NCBI GenBank assembly: GCA_964371865.1
Contig: CAYJOR010000085.1
Span: 1-9,080 of the forward strand
From: CAYJAZ01 sp964371865
GTDB lineage: Bacteria > Desulfobacterota > Desulfovibrionia > Desulfovibrionales > Desulfovibrionaceae
Reading direction: 5' to 3'
DNA: 9,080 nucleotides
Part shown: in pieces, positions 1 to 5,659 of the stretch
How the letters are laid out: each line of letters begins with the position of its first letter
How positions within the stretch are numbered: the stretch's first letter is position 1
Notes under the pieces: model-generated
The model's database searches: none
What the model was told of the DNA's origin: nothing
What the model saw: only the letters and a program-made list of their open reading frames with translations
Translations under genes and position numbers: made by a program

Positions 1-55
1 GAGCAACAGGCTACGAACCTGTAGGTCAGGAGTTCGAATCTCTTCGAGCGCGCCA
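1..55 (+). tRNA. tRNA-Arg(ACG), 5' end cut off by the window
   Basis: This is the 3' two thirds of an arginine tRNA that reads CGU-type codons. The anticodon stem pairs 6-10 with 18-22 around the 7-base loop 11-17, which carries anticodon ACG at 13-15. The T stem pairs 28-32 with 40-44 around a TTCGAAT loop. The acceptor 3' strand is 45-51, followed by discriminator G52 and an encoded CCA at 53-55. The anticodon loop CTACGAA is typical of bacterial tRNA-Arg(ACG), where A34 is normally edited to inosine. The D arm and 5' acceptor strand lie left of the window, so the acceptor pairing cannot be confirmed. Confidence 0.93.
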
Positions 56-63
56 CAAATTTC

Positions 64-95
64 AAGGACTTAGATTTTATCTAAGTCCTTTTTTT
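64..95 (+). terminator. Rho-independent terminator of the tRNA gene
   Basis: A perfect 12-bp stem (64-75 with 79-90) closes on a 3-base TTT loop and runs into a T tract (89-95). It starts 9 bases after the tRNA CCA end, so it ends the tRNA transcript. The reverse strand has a weaker T tail, so it may act only partly on the converging gcv transcript. Confidence 0.88.
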
Positions 96-114
96 ATATC
101 TAATGAAAACCTCT

Positions 115-134
115 GGCTCTTAACGGCTCTTAAC
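115..134. repeat. Tandem 10-bp direct repeat, two units
   Basis: GGCTCTTAAC occurs twice back to back, at 115-124 and 125-134, with no mismatch. It lies between the tRNA terminator and the hairpin at 142-177. Two units are too few for a clear function; slippage, a remnant of a binding site, or chance all remain possible. Confidence 0.6.
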
Positions 135-141
135 CAAAGAC

Positions 142-177
142 AGGGGAAACCCCGTTTCAAAAAAACGTGATTTCCCC
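142..177 (-). terminator. Imperfect hairpin downstream of the gcv operon, possible weak terminator
   Basis: The outer arms AGGGGAAA (142-149) and TTTCCCC (171-177) pair, and an inner CGTTT/AAACG pair (153-157 with 163-167) extends the structure with small internal loops. It is the first stable hairpin downstream of gcvPB on the minus strand, apart from MITE copy 1, so it may end the gcv transcript. Neither strand shows a good T run after the stem, so intrinsic termination is doubtful. The outer stem resembles the terminator at 9026-9060. The rest of the gene-free stretch 96-371 holds the tandem repeat and MITE copy 1; I see no coding sequence in it. Confidence 0.35.
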
Positions 178-218
178 CTCTCGGAAATGATTCTTCAAAG
201 ATTTGATTATTTCTTATA

Positions 219-375
219 CTAGGGTGTGTTTCTAAATTCAGAGGTTTTGTGGAATTTTCAATTTAAAGTGATTTTTTATAACGTGCAGTGTATCACAAAA
301 AATACATAAACGGAATAAAAAATCATCTTTTAGGTAGAAAAAACGCAAAAGAATGAATTTAGAAACATAGCCTAG
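219..375 (+). mobile_element. MITE-like foldback element, copy 1 (full size)
   Basis: This is a short non-coding element of about 149 bp (223-371) bounded on both sides by CTAG (219-222 and 372-375), which looks like a 4-bp target duplication. Its terminal inverted repeats match at about 16 of 18 positions: GGTGTGTTTCTAAATTCA at the left, and GCTATGTTTCTAAATTCA as the reverse complement of the right end. Inner arms also pair (GATTTTTTAT near 270 with ATAAAAAATC near 320), so the whole element can fold back on itself. It has no open reading frame. About four fifths of positions agree by eye with copy 2. The palindromic YTAR-type target and size suggest mobilisation in trans by an IS5-like transposase, but the parent element is not visible here. 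The right-hand CTAG contains the stop codon of gcvPB. Confidence 0.85.
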
Positions 376-1808
376 TCTTGTTCTGTCAATATCATATTTC
401 TTGCAGCAAGAGTTTCATCTAAACGTCTCACAGGTGTTGTGAGAGGATATTCGTGCAGCTCTTCGCTTGTTTTTGAAAGTATATCTTTCATTGTAGCAAT
501 AAACATATCAAGAGTTTGTTTTGATTCCGTTTCTGTTGGTTCAAACATCAAGCACTCTTTTACAATCAATGGGAAGTATACTGTAGGCGCATGATAACCA
601 GCTTCTAATAAAGCTTTTGCAATATCAAATGCTGTATACCCTTCAGGAGGTGAAGCAACAAACTCATGCATACAAATACGTGGATAAGGAACTTGTAAAA
701 CATCTTTTAGCATTTCTTTCATATAGTTAGCATTAAGAACTGCATATTGAGATGCTCTATTTAATCCATCACCACCAAGGCGTACCATATAAGCATAAGC
801 TTTGAGGAAAACCGCAAAGTTGCCATAGAACGGTGCTATATATCCAATTGAATAAGGACGGTCGTAATCAAGATAGAAAGAGCCGTCTTCTTTTTTCTCT
901 ACTCTAGATATTGGTAAAAACTCTTCAAGACGAGCTGATACACCAACAGGGCCTGAACCAGGACCACCACCACCATGTGGAGTACCCATGGTTTTATGAA
1001 GATTCAAGTGAACAACGTCAAAGCCAACATCACCCACTCTCATTTCACCCATGATAGCGTTCATATTTGCACCATCATAATAAAGAAGAGCGTCGATTCT
1101 ATTTAATTTTTCAACAACTTGTGGCAAGTGAGTTTCAAAAAGACCAAGTGTGTTTGGGCAAGTCATCATAACTGCTGCTACTTCATCGTCTAAAGCTGCT
1201 TCAAGAGCTTCAGGGTCGACTATACCGTCTTTTGAAAGAATACTTACAACTTCATAGCCTGCTAAAGCTGCTGTTGCTGGGTTTGTACCGTGAGAAGCAT
1301 CAGGAACAATAATTTTTGTTTTCTTGTTGCCTTTTTTCTTGTGGTAAGCAGCAATAAGCATTGCACCTGTGAATTCACCATGCGCTCCAGCCATTGGTTG
1401 AAGGGTGAAAGCTTTCATACCTGTTAATTCACAGAGGAATCTTTCAGCTTCCCAAATAACTTGTAAAGCACCTTGAGTGCAGTGTTCTAAGCCGTTCAGC
1501 TGCGCCATAAGCGGATGTATTGAAGCAAATCCACTAAGTCCTGCAATATATTCTAAATATTTTGCATTGTACTTCATTGTACATGAACCAAGAGGATAGA
1601 ATGTGCTGTCAACACTTACGTTTAGGTGCGAAAGATTCGTAAAATGGCGTACTACGTCAAGTTCAGAAACTTCTGCTAAAGCAGCTTTTTTCGCTCTTAG
1701 TAAATTTTTTGCAATATAGGCAGTTGCTTCATTTTTTGGTTTTTCCGGTAAGCAAGCTGTTCTGCCGGCAATAGACTTTTGAAAAATAGTTCTTCTGTCT
1801 GATTTCAT
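372..1808 (-). CDS. gcvPB: Glycine dehydrogenase (decarboxylating), subunit 2 (P-protein beta)
   Basis: This is the PLP-carrying half of the split P-protein. With GcvPA it decarboxylates glycine in the cytoplasm and passes the aminomethyl group to the lipoyl arm of GcvH. The 478-aa length fits the family. The cofactor-binding region is plain: LQPMAGAHGE (about 136-145), PDASHGTNPA (169-178), DGAN (245-248) and HLNLHKTMGTPHGGGGPG (267-284), where K272 is the expected Schiff-base lysine. The N-terminal SDRRTIFQKSIAGR and STFYPLGSCTMKYN (68-81) are also typical. The gene starts 23 bases after gcvPA and has a weak AAGAGA ribosome site, so coupling to gcvPA is likely. It ends GAC TAG, and that TAG lies inside the right CTAG boundary of MITE copy 1, so the element abuts the gene without altering the protein. 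It is the last gene of the gcv operon. Confidence 0.97.
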   Translation of the reverse strand: MKSDRRTIFQKSIAGRTACLPEKPKNEATAYIAKNLLRAKKAALAEVSELDVVRHFTNLSHLNVSVDSTFYPLGSCTMKYNAKYLEYIAGLSGFASIHPLMAQLNGLEHCTQGALQVIWEAERFLCELTGMKAFTLQPMAGAHGEFTGAMLIAAYHKKKGNKKTKIIVPDASHGTNPATAALAGYEVVSILSKDGIVDPEALEAALDDEVAAVMMTCPNTLGLFETHLPQVVEKLNRIDALLYYDGANMNAIMGEMRVGDVGFDVVHLNLHKTMGTPHGGGGPGSGPVGVSARLEEFLPISRVEKKEDGSFYLDYDRPYSIGYIAPFYGNFAVFLKAYAYMVRLGGDGLNRASQYAVLNANYMKEMLKDVLQVPYPRICMHEFVASPPEGYTAFDIAKALLEAGYHAPTVYFPLIVKECLMFEPTETESKQTLDMFIATMKDILSKTSEELHEYPLTTPVRRLDETLAARNMILTEQD

Positions 1809-1831
1809 AATAATATCTCTTTATATTTTGG

Positions 1832-3172
1832 CTAGTTACTAAGTGTTGATTGTAGCATTTCAACGAATAGGTCGATATCTTCTTTTGTGTGCTTTTCAGT
1901 ACAACAGAAAAGAAGAACATTATCCATATCTTTATAGTAGCTACCGACTGGGAAACCGGCAACAAAACCTTTGTGTGAGAGAGCATTAATTACTTCAGAA
2001 GCATTTTTTGGAAGCTCAATTGCAACTTCATAGCCAAAAGAGTTTTCACTATTTAATACGCTTACGCCTTCAATAGCAGATAAACGCTCAATTGCATAAC
2101 GGGTATTTTCTATAGAAAGAAGAGCTGTTCTTTCCATACCTTCAGCACCAACTACGCACATATAAATAAGAGCACGCATTGCACAAAGTGCTTGGTTTGA
2201 ACAGATATTTGAAGTTGCTTTCGCTCTTCTAATATGTTGTTCACGCGCTTGAAGTGTAAGCACATACCCATCTTTGCCGTCAACATCTTTCGTTTTACCA
2301 ACTATTCTGCCCGGTAATTGACGCACCAAGCTTTTTTTACAAGACATAAGTCCTAGGTATGGGCCACCAAAAGATAATGGAAGTCCAAGTACTTGACCAT
2401 CAGCAACAGCAATATCAGCTCCCATTTCACCAGGAGTTTTTAATAATGACTGCATCATCGGTTGAATAGCAATAATACCAAGTGCTTTCTTTTCATGCGC
2501 ATGGTTGAAAAGATCTGTAAAATCGTAAATATTTCCGAAGAAGTTAGGATTTTGAACGATTACAGAAGCAGTGTTCTCATCAATCGCATTTTTAAGAGCT
2601 TCAACTTGTGTTACACCCTTAGATTGCTCAACTTCAACGATTTCAAGTTTAAGGTTTGCTGTGTAGGAATATATCATTTTTAGCCAAATAGGAGAAATAG
2701 CTGAATCTACAACGATTCTTCTTTTTCCTGTGTGACGAATAGACATAGTAATTGATTCAAATAAAGCAGAACCGCCATCATATACAGAAGCATTCACGCA
2801 TTCCATGTCTAATAGACGAGAAATAGAGCTTTGGAACTCAAAAATTCCCTGCAAAGTACCTTGGGATACTTCTGGTTGATACGGAGTATAAGCTGTAACA
2901 AATTCACCACGAGAAGAAAGAGTGTCAACCGCTTTAGGAATAAAGTGATTATAAAAACCTGCACCAAGGAAAGATGTGAGATTTGTATTGTTTAAAGATG
3001 CTAATTCTTCAAAGTACTTACAAGTTTTTTCTTCTGATTTTCCGTTTGGTAATTCATAAGATTGTGGCTTCATTTCAGGTGTAATGTCAGCAAAGAGATC
3101 ATCTAAAGTGCGAACATTAACAACCTTGAGCATTTCTTGCAATTCTTCATTAGTGTGAGGAATATAAGGCAT
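1832..3172 (-). CDS. gcvPA: Glycine dehydrogenase (decarboxylating), subunit 1 (P-protein alpha)
   Basis: This is the non-PLP-lysine half of the split P-protein, which pairs with GcvPB to form the active glycine decarboxylase. At 446 aa it has full family length. Family signatures are the start MPYIPHTNEELQEML, the FLGAGFYNHFIP region near residue 70, TAYTPYQPEVSQGTLQ (about 93-108), the ADGQVLGLPLSFGGPYLG segment in the middle, and GRIVGKTKDVDGKDGYVLTL followed by REQHIRRAKATSNICSNQAL. The start at 3172 is supported by AAAGGA at 3179-3184 with a 6-base spacer. The gene lies 339 bp downstream of gcvH, an unusual gap for this operon, filled by MITE copy 2 and a candidate promoter (3217-3244). 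It may therefore be transcribed both by read-through from gcvT-gcvH and from its own start. Confidence 0.97.
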   Translation of the reverse strand: MPYIPHTNEELQEMLKVVNVRTLDDLFADITPEMKPQSYELPNGKSEEKTCKYFEELASLNNTNLTSFLGAGFYNHFIPKAVDTLSSRGEFVTAYTPYQPEVSQGTLQGIFEFQSSISRLLDMECVNASVYDGGSALFESITMSIRHTGKRRIVVDSAISPIWLKMIYSYTANLKLEIVEVEQSKGVTQVEALKNAIDENTASVIVQNPNFFGNIYDFTDLFNHAHEKKALGIIAIQPMMQSLLKTPGEMGADIAVADGQVLGLPLSFGGPYLGLMSCKKSLVRQLPGRIVGKTKDVDGKDGYVLTLQAREQHIRRAKATSNICSNQALCAMRALIYMCVVGAEGMERTALLSIENTRYAIERLSAIEGVSVLNSENSFGYEVAIELPKNASEVINALSHKGFVAGFPVGSYYKDMDNVLLFCCTEKHTKEDIDLFVEMLQSTLSN

Positions 3173-3216
3173 AATTTGTCCTTTTGATATAGTAATTAAA
3201 GTTAAGGTATGCCCAC

Positions 3217-3244
3217 ATAATAAGATACTTTATATTTTTAGCAA
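3217..3244 (-). promoter_or_regulatory. Candidate internal sigma-70-type promoter for gcvPA-gcvPB
   Basis: Read on the minus strand, a -35-like TTGCTA (3239-3244; 4 of 6 to TTGACA) is followed after 16 bases by a -10-like TATTAT (3217-3222; 5 of 6 to TATAAT). Transcription would start near 3210, leaving a leader of about 38 bases before gcvPA. It lies between MITE copy 2 and gcvPA, where a promoter would restore expression if the foldback element reduces read-through. The DNA here is AT-rich, so chance matches are common. Confidence 0.33.
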
Positions 3245-3291
3245 GGAGAAAAATCACATTTAGCAAGATTTTTTTTTCACAGACTAACTAC

Positions 3292-3446
3292 TTAGGATGC
3301 GTTCCTAAATTAAGAGATTTTATGGAATTTTCAACAAAAAGGGATTTTTCATAAAGTGTAGTGTATTAAAACATACATAAACTGAATAAAAAATCATCTT
3401 TTTAGCAGAAAAAACGCAAAAGAATTAATTTAGAAACATACCCTAG
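3292..3446 (+). mobile_element. MITE-like foldback element, copy 2 (full size), inside the gcv operon
   Basis: This is a 147-bp element (3296-3442) in the same orientation as copy 1, bounded by TTAG (3292-3295) on the left and CTAG (3443-3446) on the right. The terminal inverted repeats match at about 14 of 18 positions and share TAAATTAA at their inner ends. The internal arms (AAAGGGATTTTTCAT and ATAAAAAATCATCTTT) pair imperfectly. It has no ORF. It sits between gcvH and gcvPA, so it would be transcribed as a long hairpin within the operon mRNA. The flanks differ by one base (T/C), so the target duplication is either decayed or really only TAG. Confidence 0.83.
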
Positions 3447-3511
3447 TATAAATAATAAAAATAAACTAATTATCTTAACAGCATACCTTAGAAAATTTAT
3501 TAGCGTGAATA

Positions 3512-3871
3512 TTATGCAGTACAGCTTGCTTTATATTCGTCTTCTGACATTAGCCCGCTTGCTTGTTCTGCAACTTTAACTTTTATCAACCAACCATCAG
3601 TTAGTGCTGCTGCGTTTACTGTTTCAGGATTAGTGTCTAACACTTCATTTATTTCAATAACTTCACCTGTTACAGGAGAATAAATATCAGAAGCTGCTTT
3701 CACTGATTCTACTGCAGCAAATTCTTTGCCTATTGTTACAGTATCGCCCACACTTGGCAAGTCAATGTATGTAATATCGCCTAATTCTGATTGTGCAAAA
3801 TCAGAAATTCCTATGGTTGCGATATCGCCTTCAATTGATAACCATTCATGGCTTTTTGCAAATAAATACAT
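3512..3871 (-). CDS. gcvH: Glycine cleavage system H protein (lipoyl carrier)
   Basis: GcvH is the small soluble shuttle of the glycine cleavage complex. Its lipoyl-lysine carries the aminomethyl intermediate from the P-protein to the T-protein and is then reoxidised by the L-protein. The 119-aa product has the standard single lipoyl domain: SHEWLSIEGDIATIGISDFAQSELGDI at 7-33, then the lipoylation motif ESVKAASDIYSPVTGEV at 55-71, with K58 as the modified lysine. NPETVN (81-86), DGWLIKVK (92-99) and a C-terminal LMSEDEY complete the family pattern. The start at 3871 is backed by AGGAG (3879-3883) with a 7-base spacer. That site overlaps the stop codon of gcvT, so the two genes are likely translationally coupled. 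No lipoate-attachment gene is in the window. Confidence 0.98.
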   Translation of the reverse strand: MYLFAKSHEWLSIEGDIATIGISDFAQSELGDITYIDLPSVGDTVTIGKEFAAVESVKAASDIYSPVTGEVIEINEVLDTNPETVNAAALTDGWLIKVKVAEQASGLMSEDEYKASCTA

Positions 3872-3881
3872 AATATTACTC

Positions 3882-4967
3882 CTAAAATTTAATGCGAGCT
3901 GTACCTTTTTTATAGAAAGGAAGTTCGGTTTTTTGAGCGTTAATAGTTGTTCTGGCAGCCTTCATCACAAATTTTTCCTGATCAGCATATTCAGCTTTTA
4001 CGAAAGCAAATGCAATGCTAGCTTCAATTGATGGAGCGTAAGAACCTGATACAACTCTTCCTATCACTGTTTCAGGGTCACTTTCAAGTGCAACAGCATC
4101 ATTATTTCTAGCAGCTCTTTTTCCTTCAGCAATTAAAGGAATAAGAACTTCTTTTGCCGGACTTTTTGTTGCTTCTTTACCAACATATTCAGCTTCAGAA
4201 GTAAGCATTCCTGCCATTCCTGATTCTGTTACAGTATGTTCAGTGTCAAGCTCGTGCCCATAAAGTGCAAGACCAGCTTCTAGTCTTAGAGTATCTCTTG
4301 CACCAAGCCCAACTGCTAGTACATCTTTATGATTTACTAACTCTTCCCAAAGAGCTAAAGACATTTCACGTGGTGGATAAATTTCATAACCAAGTTCACC
4401 TGTGTAACCGGTTCTACTTATCAAAACTTCATGACCATTCCATTCGATAGTCTTAAAGGAAAAATAAAGTAAATCTTTGAAAGATTGTTTTGTAATATCT
4501 TCTAAAACTTCTAAAGCAAGAGGACCTTGAAGATCTATTTTACCTTTTTGAGATGTAATATCAACAATCTCAAGCGGTGCAATTCTTTCTTTTATAGTAT
4601 CAAAGTCTGATTGTGCGCAACCGGCATTCACAACGAGTAAATATTTTTCTTCTTCTAAACGATATATAACTAAGTCATCTAAAACAGTACCTTTTTCAGT
4701 TAGCAAAAAGCCATATCTGCATTTACCTACTTTCAAAGTAGCAAAATTTTGTGTGAGAGTTTTAGATAAAGCTTCTGTTACGTTTTCGCCTGAAACTATA
4801 TATTGTGCCATGTGGCAAATATCAAAAATTCCTGCTTTTGAACGTGTATGAAGATGTTCTGCTATGATACCAGTATATTGAATAGGCATATCCCAGCCTG
4901 CAAATTCGCCCATTTTAGCATTCTGTGAAGCATGCCATGAATGAAGTGGGGTTTGTTTTAAACTCAT
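3882..4967 (-). CDS. gcvT: Aminomethyltransferase (glycine cleavage system T protein)
   Basis: GcvT moves the aminomethyl carbon from lipoyl-GcvH to tetrahydrofolate, giving 5,10-methylene-THF and ammonia. With the start at 4967 the product is 361 aa, the usual length. Conserved segments are the N-terminal TPLHSWHASQNAKMGEFAGWDMPIQY (6-31), GIFDICHM (46-53), the catalytic-Asp region GTVLDDLVIY (93-102), RTGYTGELGYEIY (185-197) and GLGARDTLRLEAGLALYGHEL (220-240). The C-terminal barrel ends with IGRVVSGSYAPSIEASIAFAFV. An in-frame ATG 30 bases upstream (4997) would add a low-complexity MNNNNKKEGI and has no ribosome site of its own, so I reject it. This is the first gene of the operon, and its stop codon lies in the gcvH ribosome site. 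Confidence 0.96.
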   Translation of the reverse strand: MSLKQTPLHSWHASQNAKMGEFAGWDMPIQYTGIIAEHLHTRSKAGIFDICHMAQYIVSGENVTEALSKTLTQNFATLKVGKCRYGFLLTEKGTVLDDLVIYRLEEEKYLLVVNAGCAQSDFDTIKERIAPLEIVDITSQKGKIDLQGPLALEVLEDITKQSFKDLLYFSFKTIEWNGHEVLISRTGYTGELGYEIYPPREMSLALWEELVNHKDVLAVGLGARDTLRLEAGLALYGHELDTEHTVTESGMAGMLTSEAEYVGKEATKSPAKEVLIPLIAEGKRAARNNDAVALESDPETVIGRVVSGSYAPSIEASIAFAFVKAEYADQEKFVMKAARTTINAQKTELPFYKKGTARIKF

Positions 4968-4971
4968 AATA

Positions 4972-4979
4972 CCTTCCTT
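4972..4979 (-). promoter_or_regulatory. Ribosome binding site that fixes the gcvT start
   Basis: AAGGAAGG on the minus strand lies 4 bases before the ATG at 4967. It lies inside the longer reading frame that begins at 4997, and the first 20 bases upstream of 4997 are only A/T-rich. This favours the shorter 361-aa protein. Confidence 0.8.
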
Positions 4980-5016
4980 TTTATTATTATTGTTCATAAA
5001 AAATAAATCTATAAGA

Positions 5017-5048
5017 CTAAGGATGTTTCTAAATTAAGAAATTTTGAA
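5017..5048 (+). mobile_element. Solo left end of the MITE family (degraded copy 4)
   Basis: After CTAA (5017-5020), the stretch GGATGTTTCTAAATTAAG followed by AAATTTTG matches the left end of copy 2, allowing a 2-base gap. No matching right end is found within the next few hundred bases, and the internal sequence stops resembling the family after about 5050. It looks like a truncated copy lying 50 bp upstream of gcvT, in its likely 5' leader. Confidence 0.6.
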
Positions 5049-5142
5049 AATATTTACTTATTTTCACTTACGTTACAGCACTTGCAACTTCAATTCCACG
5101 CACAATAACTATATAGAATATTAGACTATTTTATCTCAACAT

Positions 5143-5175
5143 CAATATTATACAATAGCTATTCAAATAATATTG
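5143..5175. promoter_or_regulatory. 33-bp dyad with a consensus -10 box, probable gcv control site
   Basis: The outer arms CAATATTAT (5143-5151) and ATAATATTG (5167-5175) are perfect inverted repeats, and nested at almost the same centre is the 10-bp palindrome AATAGCTATT (5154-5163). On the minus strand the left arm overlaps a perfect TATAAT (5147-5152), pointing at gcvT with a predicted leader of about 170 bases. No good -35 hexamer is found at 16-18 bases, as expected where a promoter depends on an activator. The site could bind a dimeric regulator, but in DNA this AT-rich some symmetry arises by chance. Confidence 0.42.
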
Positions 5176-5256
5176 TATCAAAATAATACTATTTTTCTAT
5201 ATTTTAAGAAGATATGTATCATTTAAAGACATAAATATTATTTTTCTCTTTTGATA

Positions 5257-5279
5257 TATTTTTTTATCATAAAAAAATA
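5257..5279. repeat. A/T palindrome
   Basis: A run of T, then ATCAT, then a run of A forms a perfect 23-base palindrome centred on C5268. A hairpin would have almost no loop, so this is more likely bent or cruciform-prone DNA than a terminator. Confidence 0.4.
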
Positions 5280-5491
5280 ATTTTCTGTATTTTTTTGATA
5301 CATTCACCTATCTTATCTCCTATTTAAAAAATCCATAGAAATCCATAAATAACTCTTTTTTTTATTCATCATTTAAAGTTTTATACATTTTTCTATGCTC
5401 AAGTAAACTTACTCTTTTTTTCTATTTTTATAAAGAGAAAAATTGCAGTTTTTACTAATTTATTTAAATATGACTTTTTTTGTAATAAATC

Positions 5492-5518
5492 TTAACTTTT
5501 TTATTTTTTTACCGATAA
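5492..5518 (+). promoter_or_regulatory. Sigma-28 (FliA)-type flagellar promoter for the chemoreceptor gene
   Basis: TTAACTTT (5492-5499) is followed after exactly 11 bases by ACCGATAA (5511-5518). Against the enterobacterial sigma-28 consensus TAAAGTTT-N11-GCCGATAA this is 6 of 8 plus 7 of 8, with the correct spacing. Transcription would start near 5525, with a leader of about 135 bases. Sigma-28 control is the usual arrangement for chemoreceptor genes in flagellated bacteria, so the match and the downstream gene support each other. Confidence 0.72.
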
Positions 5519-5650
5519 ACATATATGCGATAGAGTAATACATCGGCAAATAAAAAACTTGATATTTTTTTGAAAAAGAATATAAAACATATTCAGTTTT
5601 TATTTGAAGAGATTATACAAATCTACAAGGTTATATATTTAATTTTAAAT

Positions 5651-5654
5651 GGAG
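5651..5654 (+). promoter_or_regulatory. Ribosome binding site that fixes the chemoreceptor start
   Basis: GGAG lies 5 bases before the ATG at 5660. The reading frame stays open upstream to a TTG at 5570, but no ribosome site precedes it. Starting at 5660 also places the first membrane helix right at the N-terminus, as is normal for chemoreceptors. Confidence 0.75.
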
Positions 5655-5659
5655 AAAGT

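Larger units (their letters stand above)
4968..5659. other. AT-rich divergent intergenic region between gcvT and the chemoreceptor gene
   Basis: About 690 bp carry no convincing gene on either strand and are dominated by A and T runs. Reading from the left, it holds the gcvT ribosome site, a solo MITE end (5017-5048), a less AT-rich patch (about 5062-5105), a 33-bp dyad with a -10 box for gcv (5143-5175), an A/T palindrome (5257-5279), the sigma-28-type promoter (5492-5518) and the chemoreceptor ribosome site. The patch at 5062-5105 could form a small hairpin in the gcv leader (GTTGCA/TGTAAC on the minus strand) and reads openly for only about 19 codons. Confidence 0.75.

Noticed and set aside
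1..371. tRNA-borne integration site of a genomic island
   Set aside because: There is no integrase gene, and I find no second copy of the tRNA 3' end in the window.
219..375. Reading the MITE copies as a CRISPR array or small RNA genes
   Set aside because: Copies are dispersed over 9 kb with different orientation and no regular spacers; inverted ends and YTAG boundaries fit a transposable element better.
2462..2683. Open frame on the plus strand inside gcvPA
   Set aside because: It lies wholly within a well-conserved gene on the other strand, has no family resemblance and no ribosome site that persuades; the same holds for the frames opposite gcvH/gcvT and the chemoreceptor.
4968..4997. Longer GcvT beginning at ATG 4997
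   Set aside because: The extra ten residues are low-complexity, include the ribosome site of the downstream ATG, and are not preceded by a ribosome site.
5062..5118. Short minus-strand frame ending VIVRGIEVASAVT in the gcv upstream region
   Set aside because: Only about 19 codons are open and there is no start with a ribosome site. It may be a decayed gene end or leader structure, which is not enough to call a gene.
4998..5142. Glycine riboswitch in the leader of the gcv operon
   Set aside because: Glycine riboswitches are common before gcv genes, but this leader is AT-rich and lacks the conserved GC-rich aptamer blocks; I cannot recognise either aptamer.
5257..5279. Transcription terminator in the middle of the divergent region
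   Set aside because: The palindrome is only A/T pairs around one C with no real loop, and no gene ends nearby.
5570..5659. Longer chemoreceptor beginning at TTG 5570
   Set aside because: It would add 30 residues before the normal N-terminal membrane helix and has no ribosome site; the ATG at 5660 has GGAG at proper spacing.
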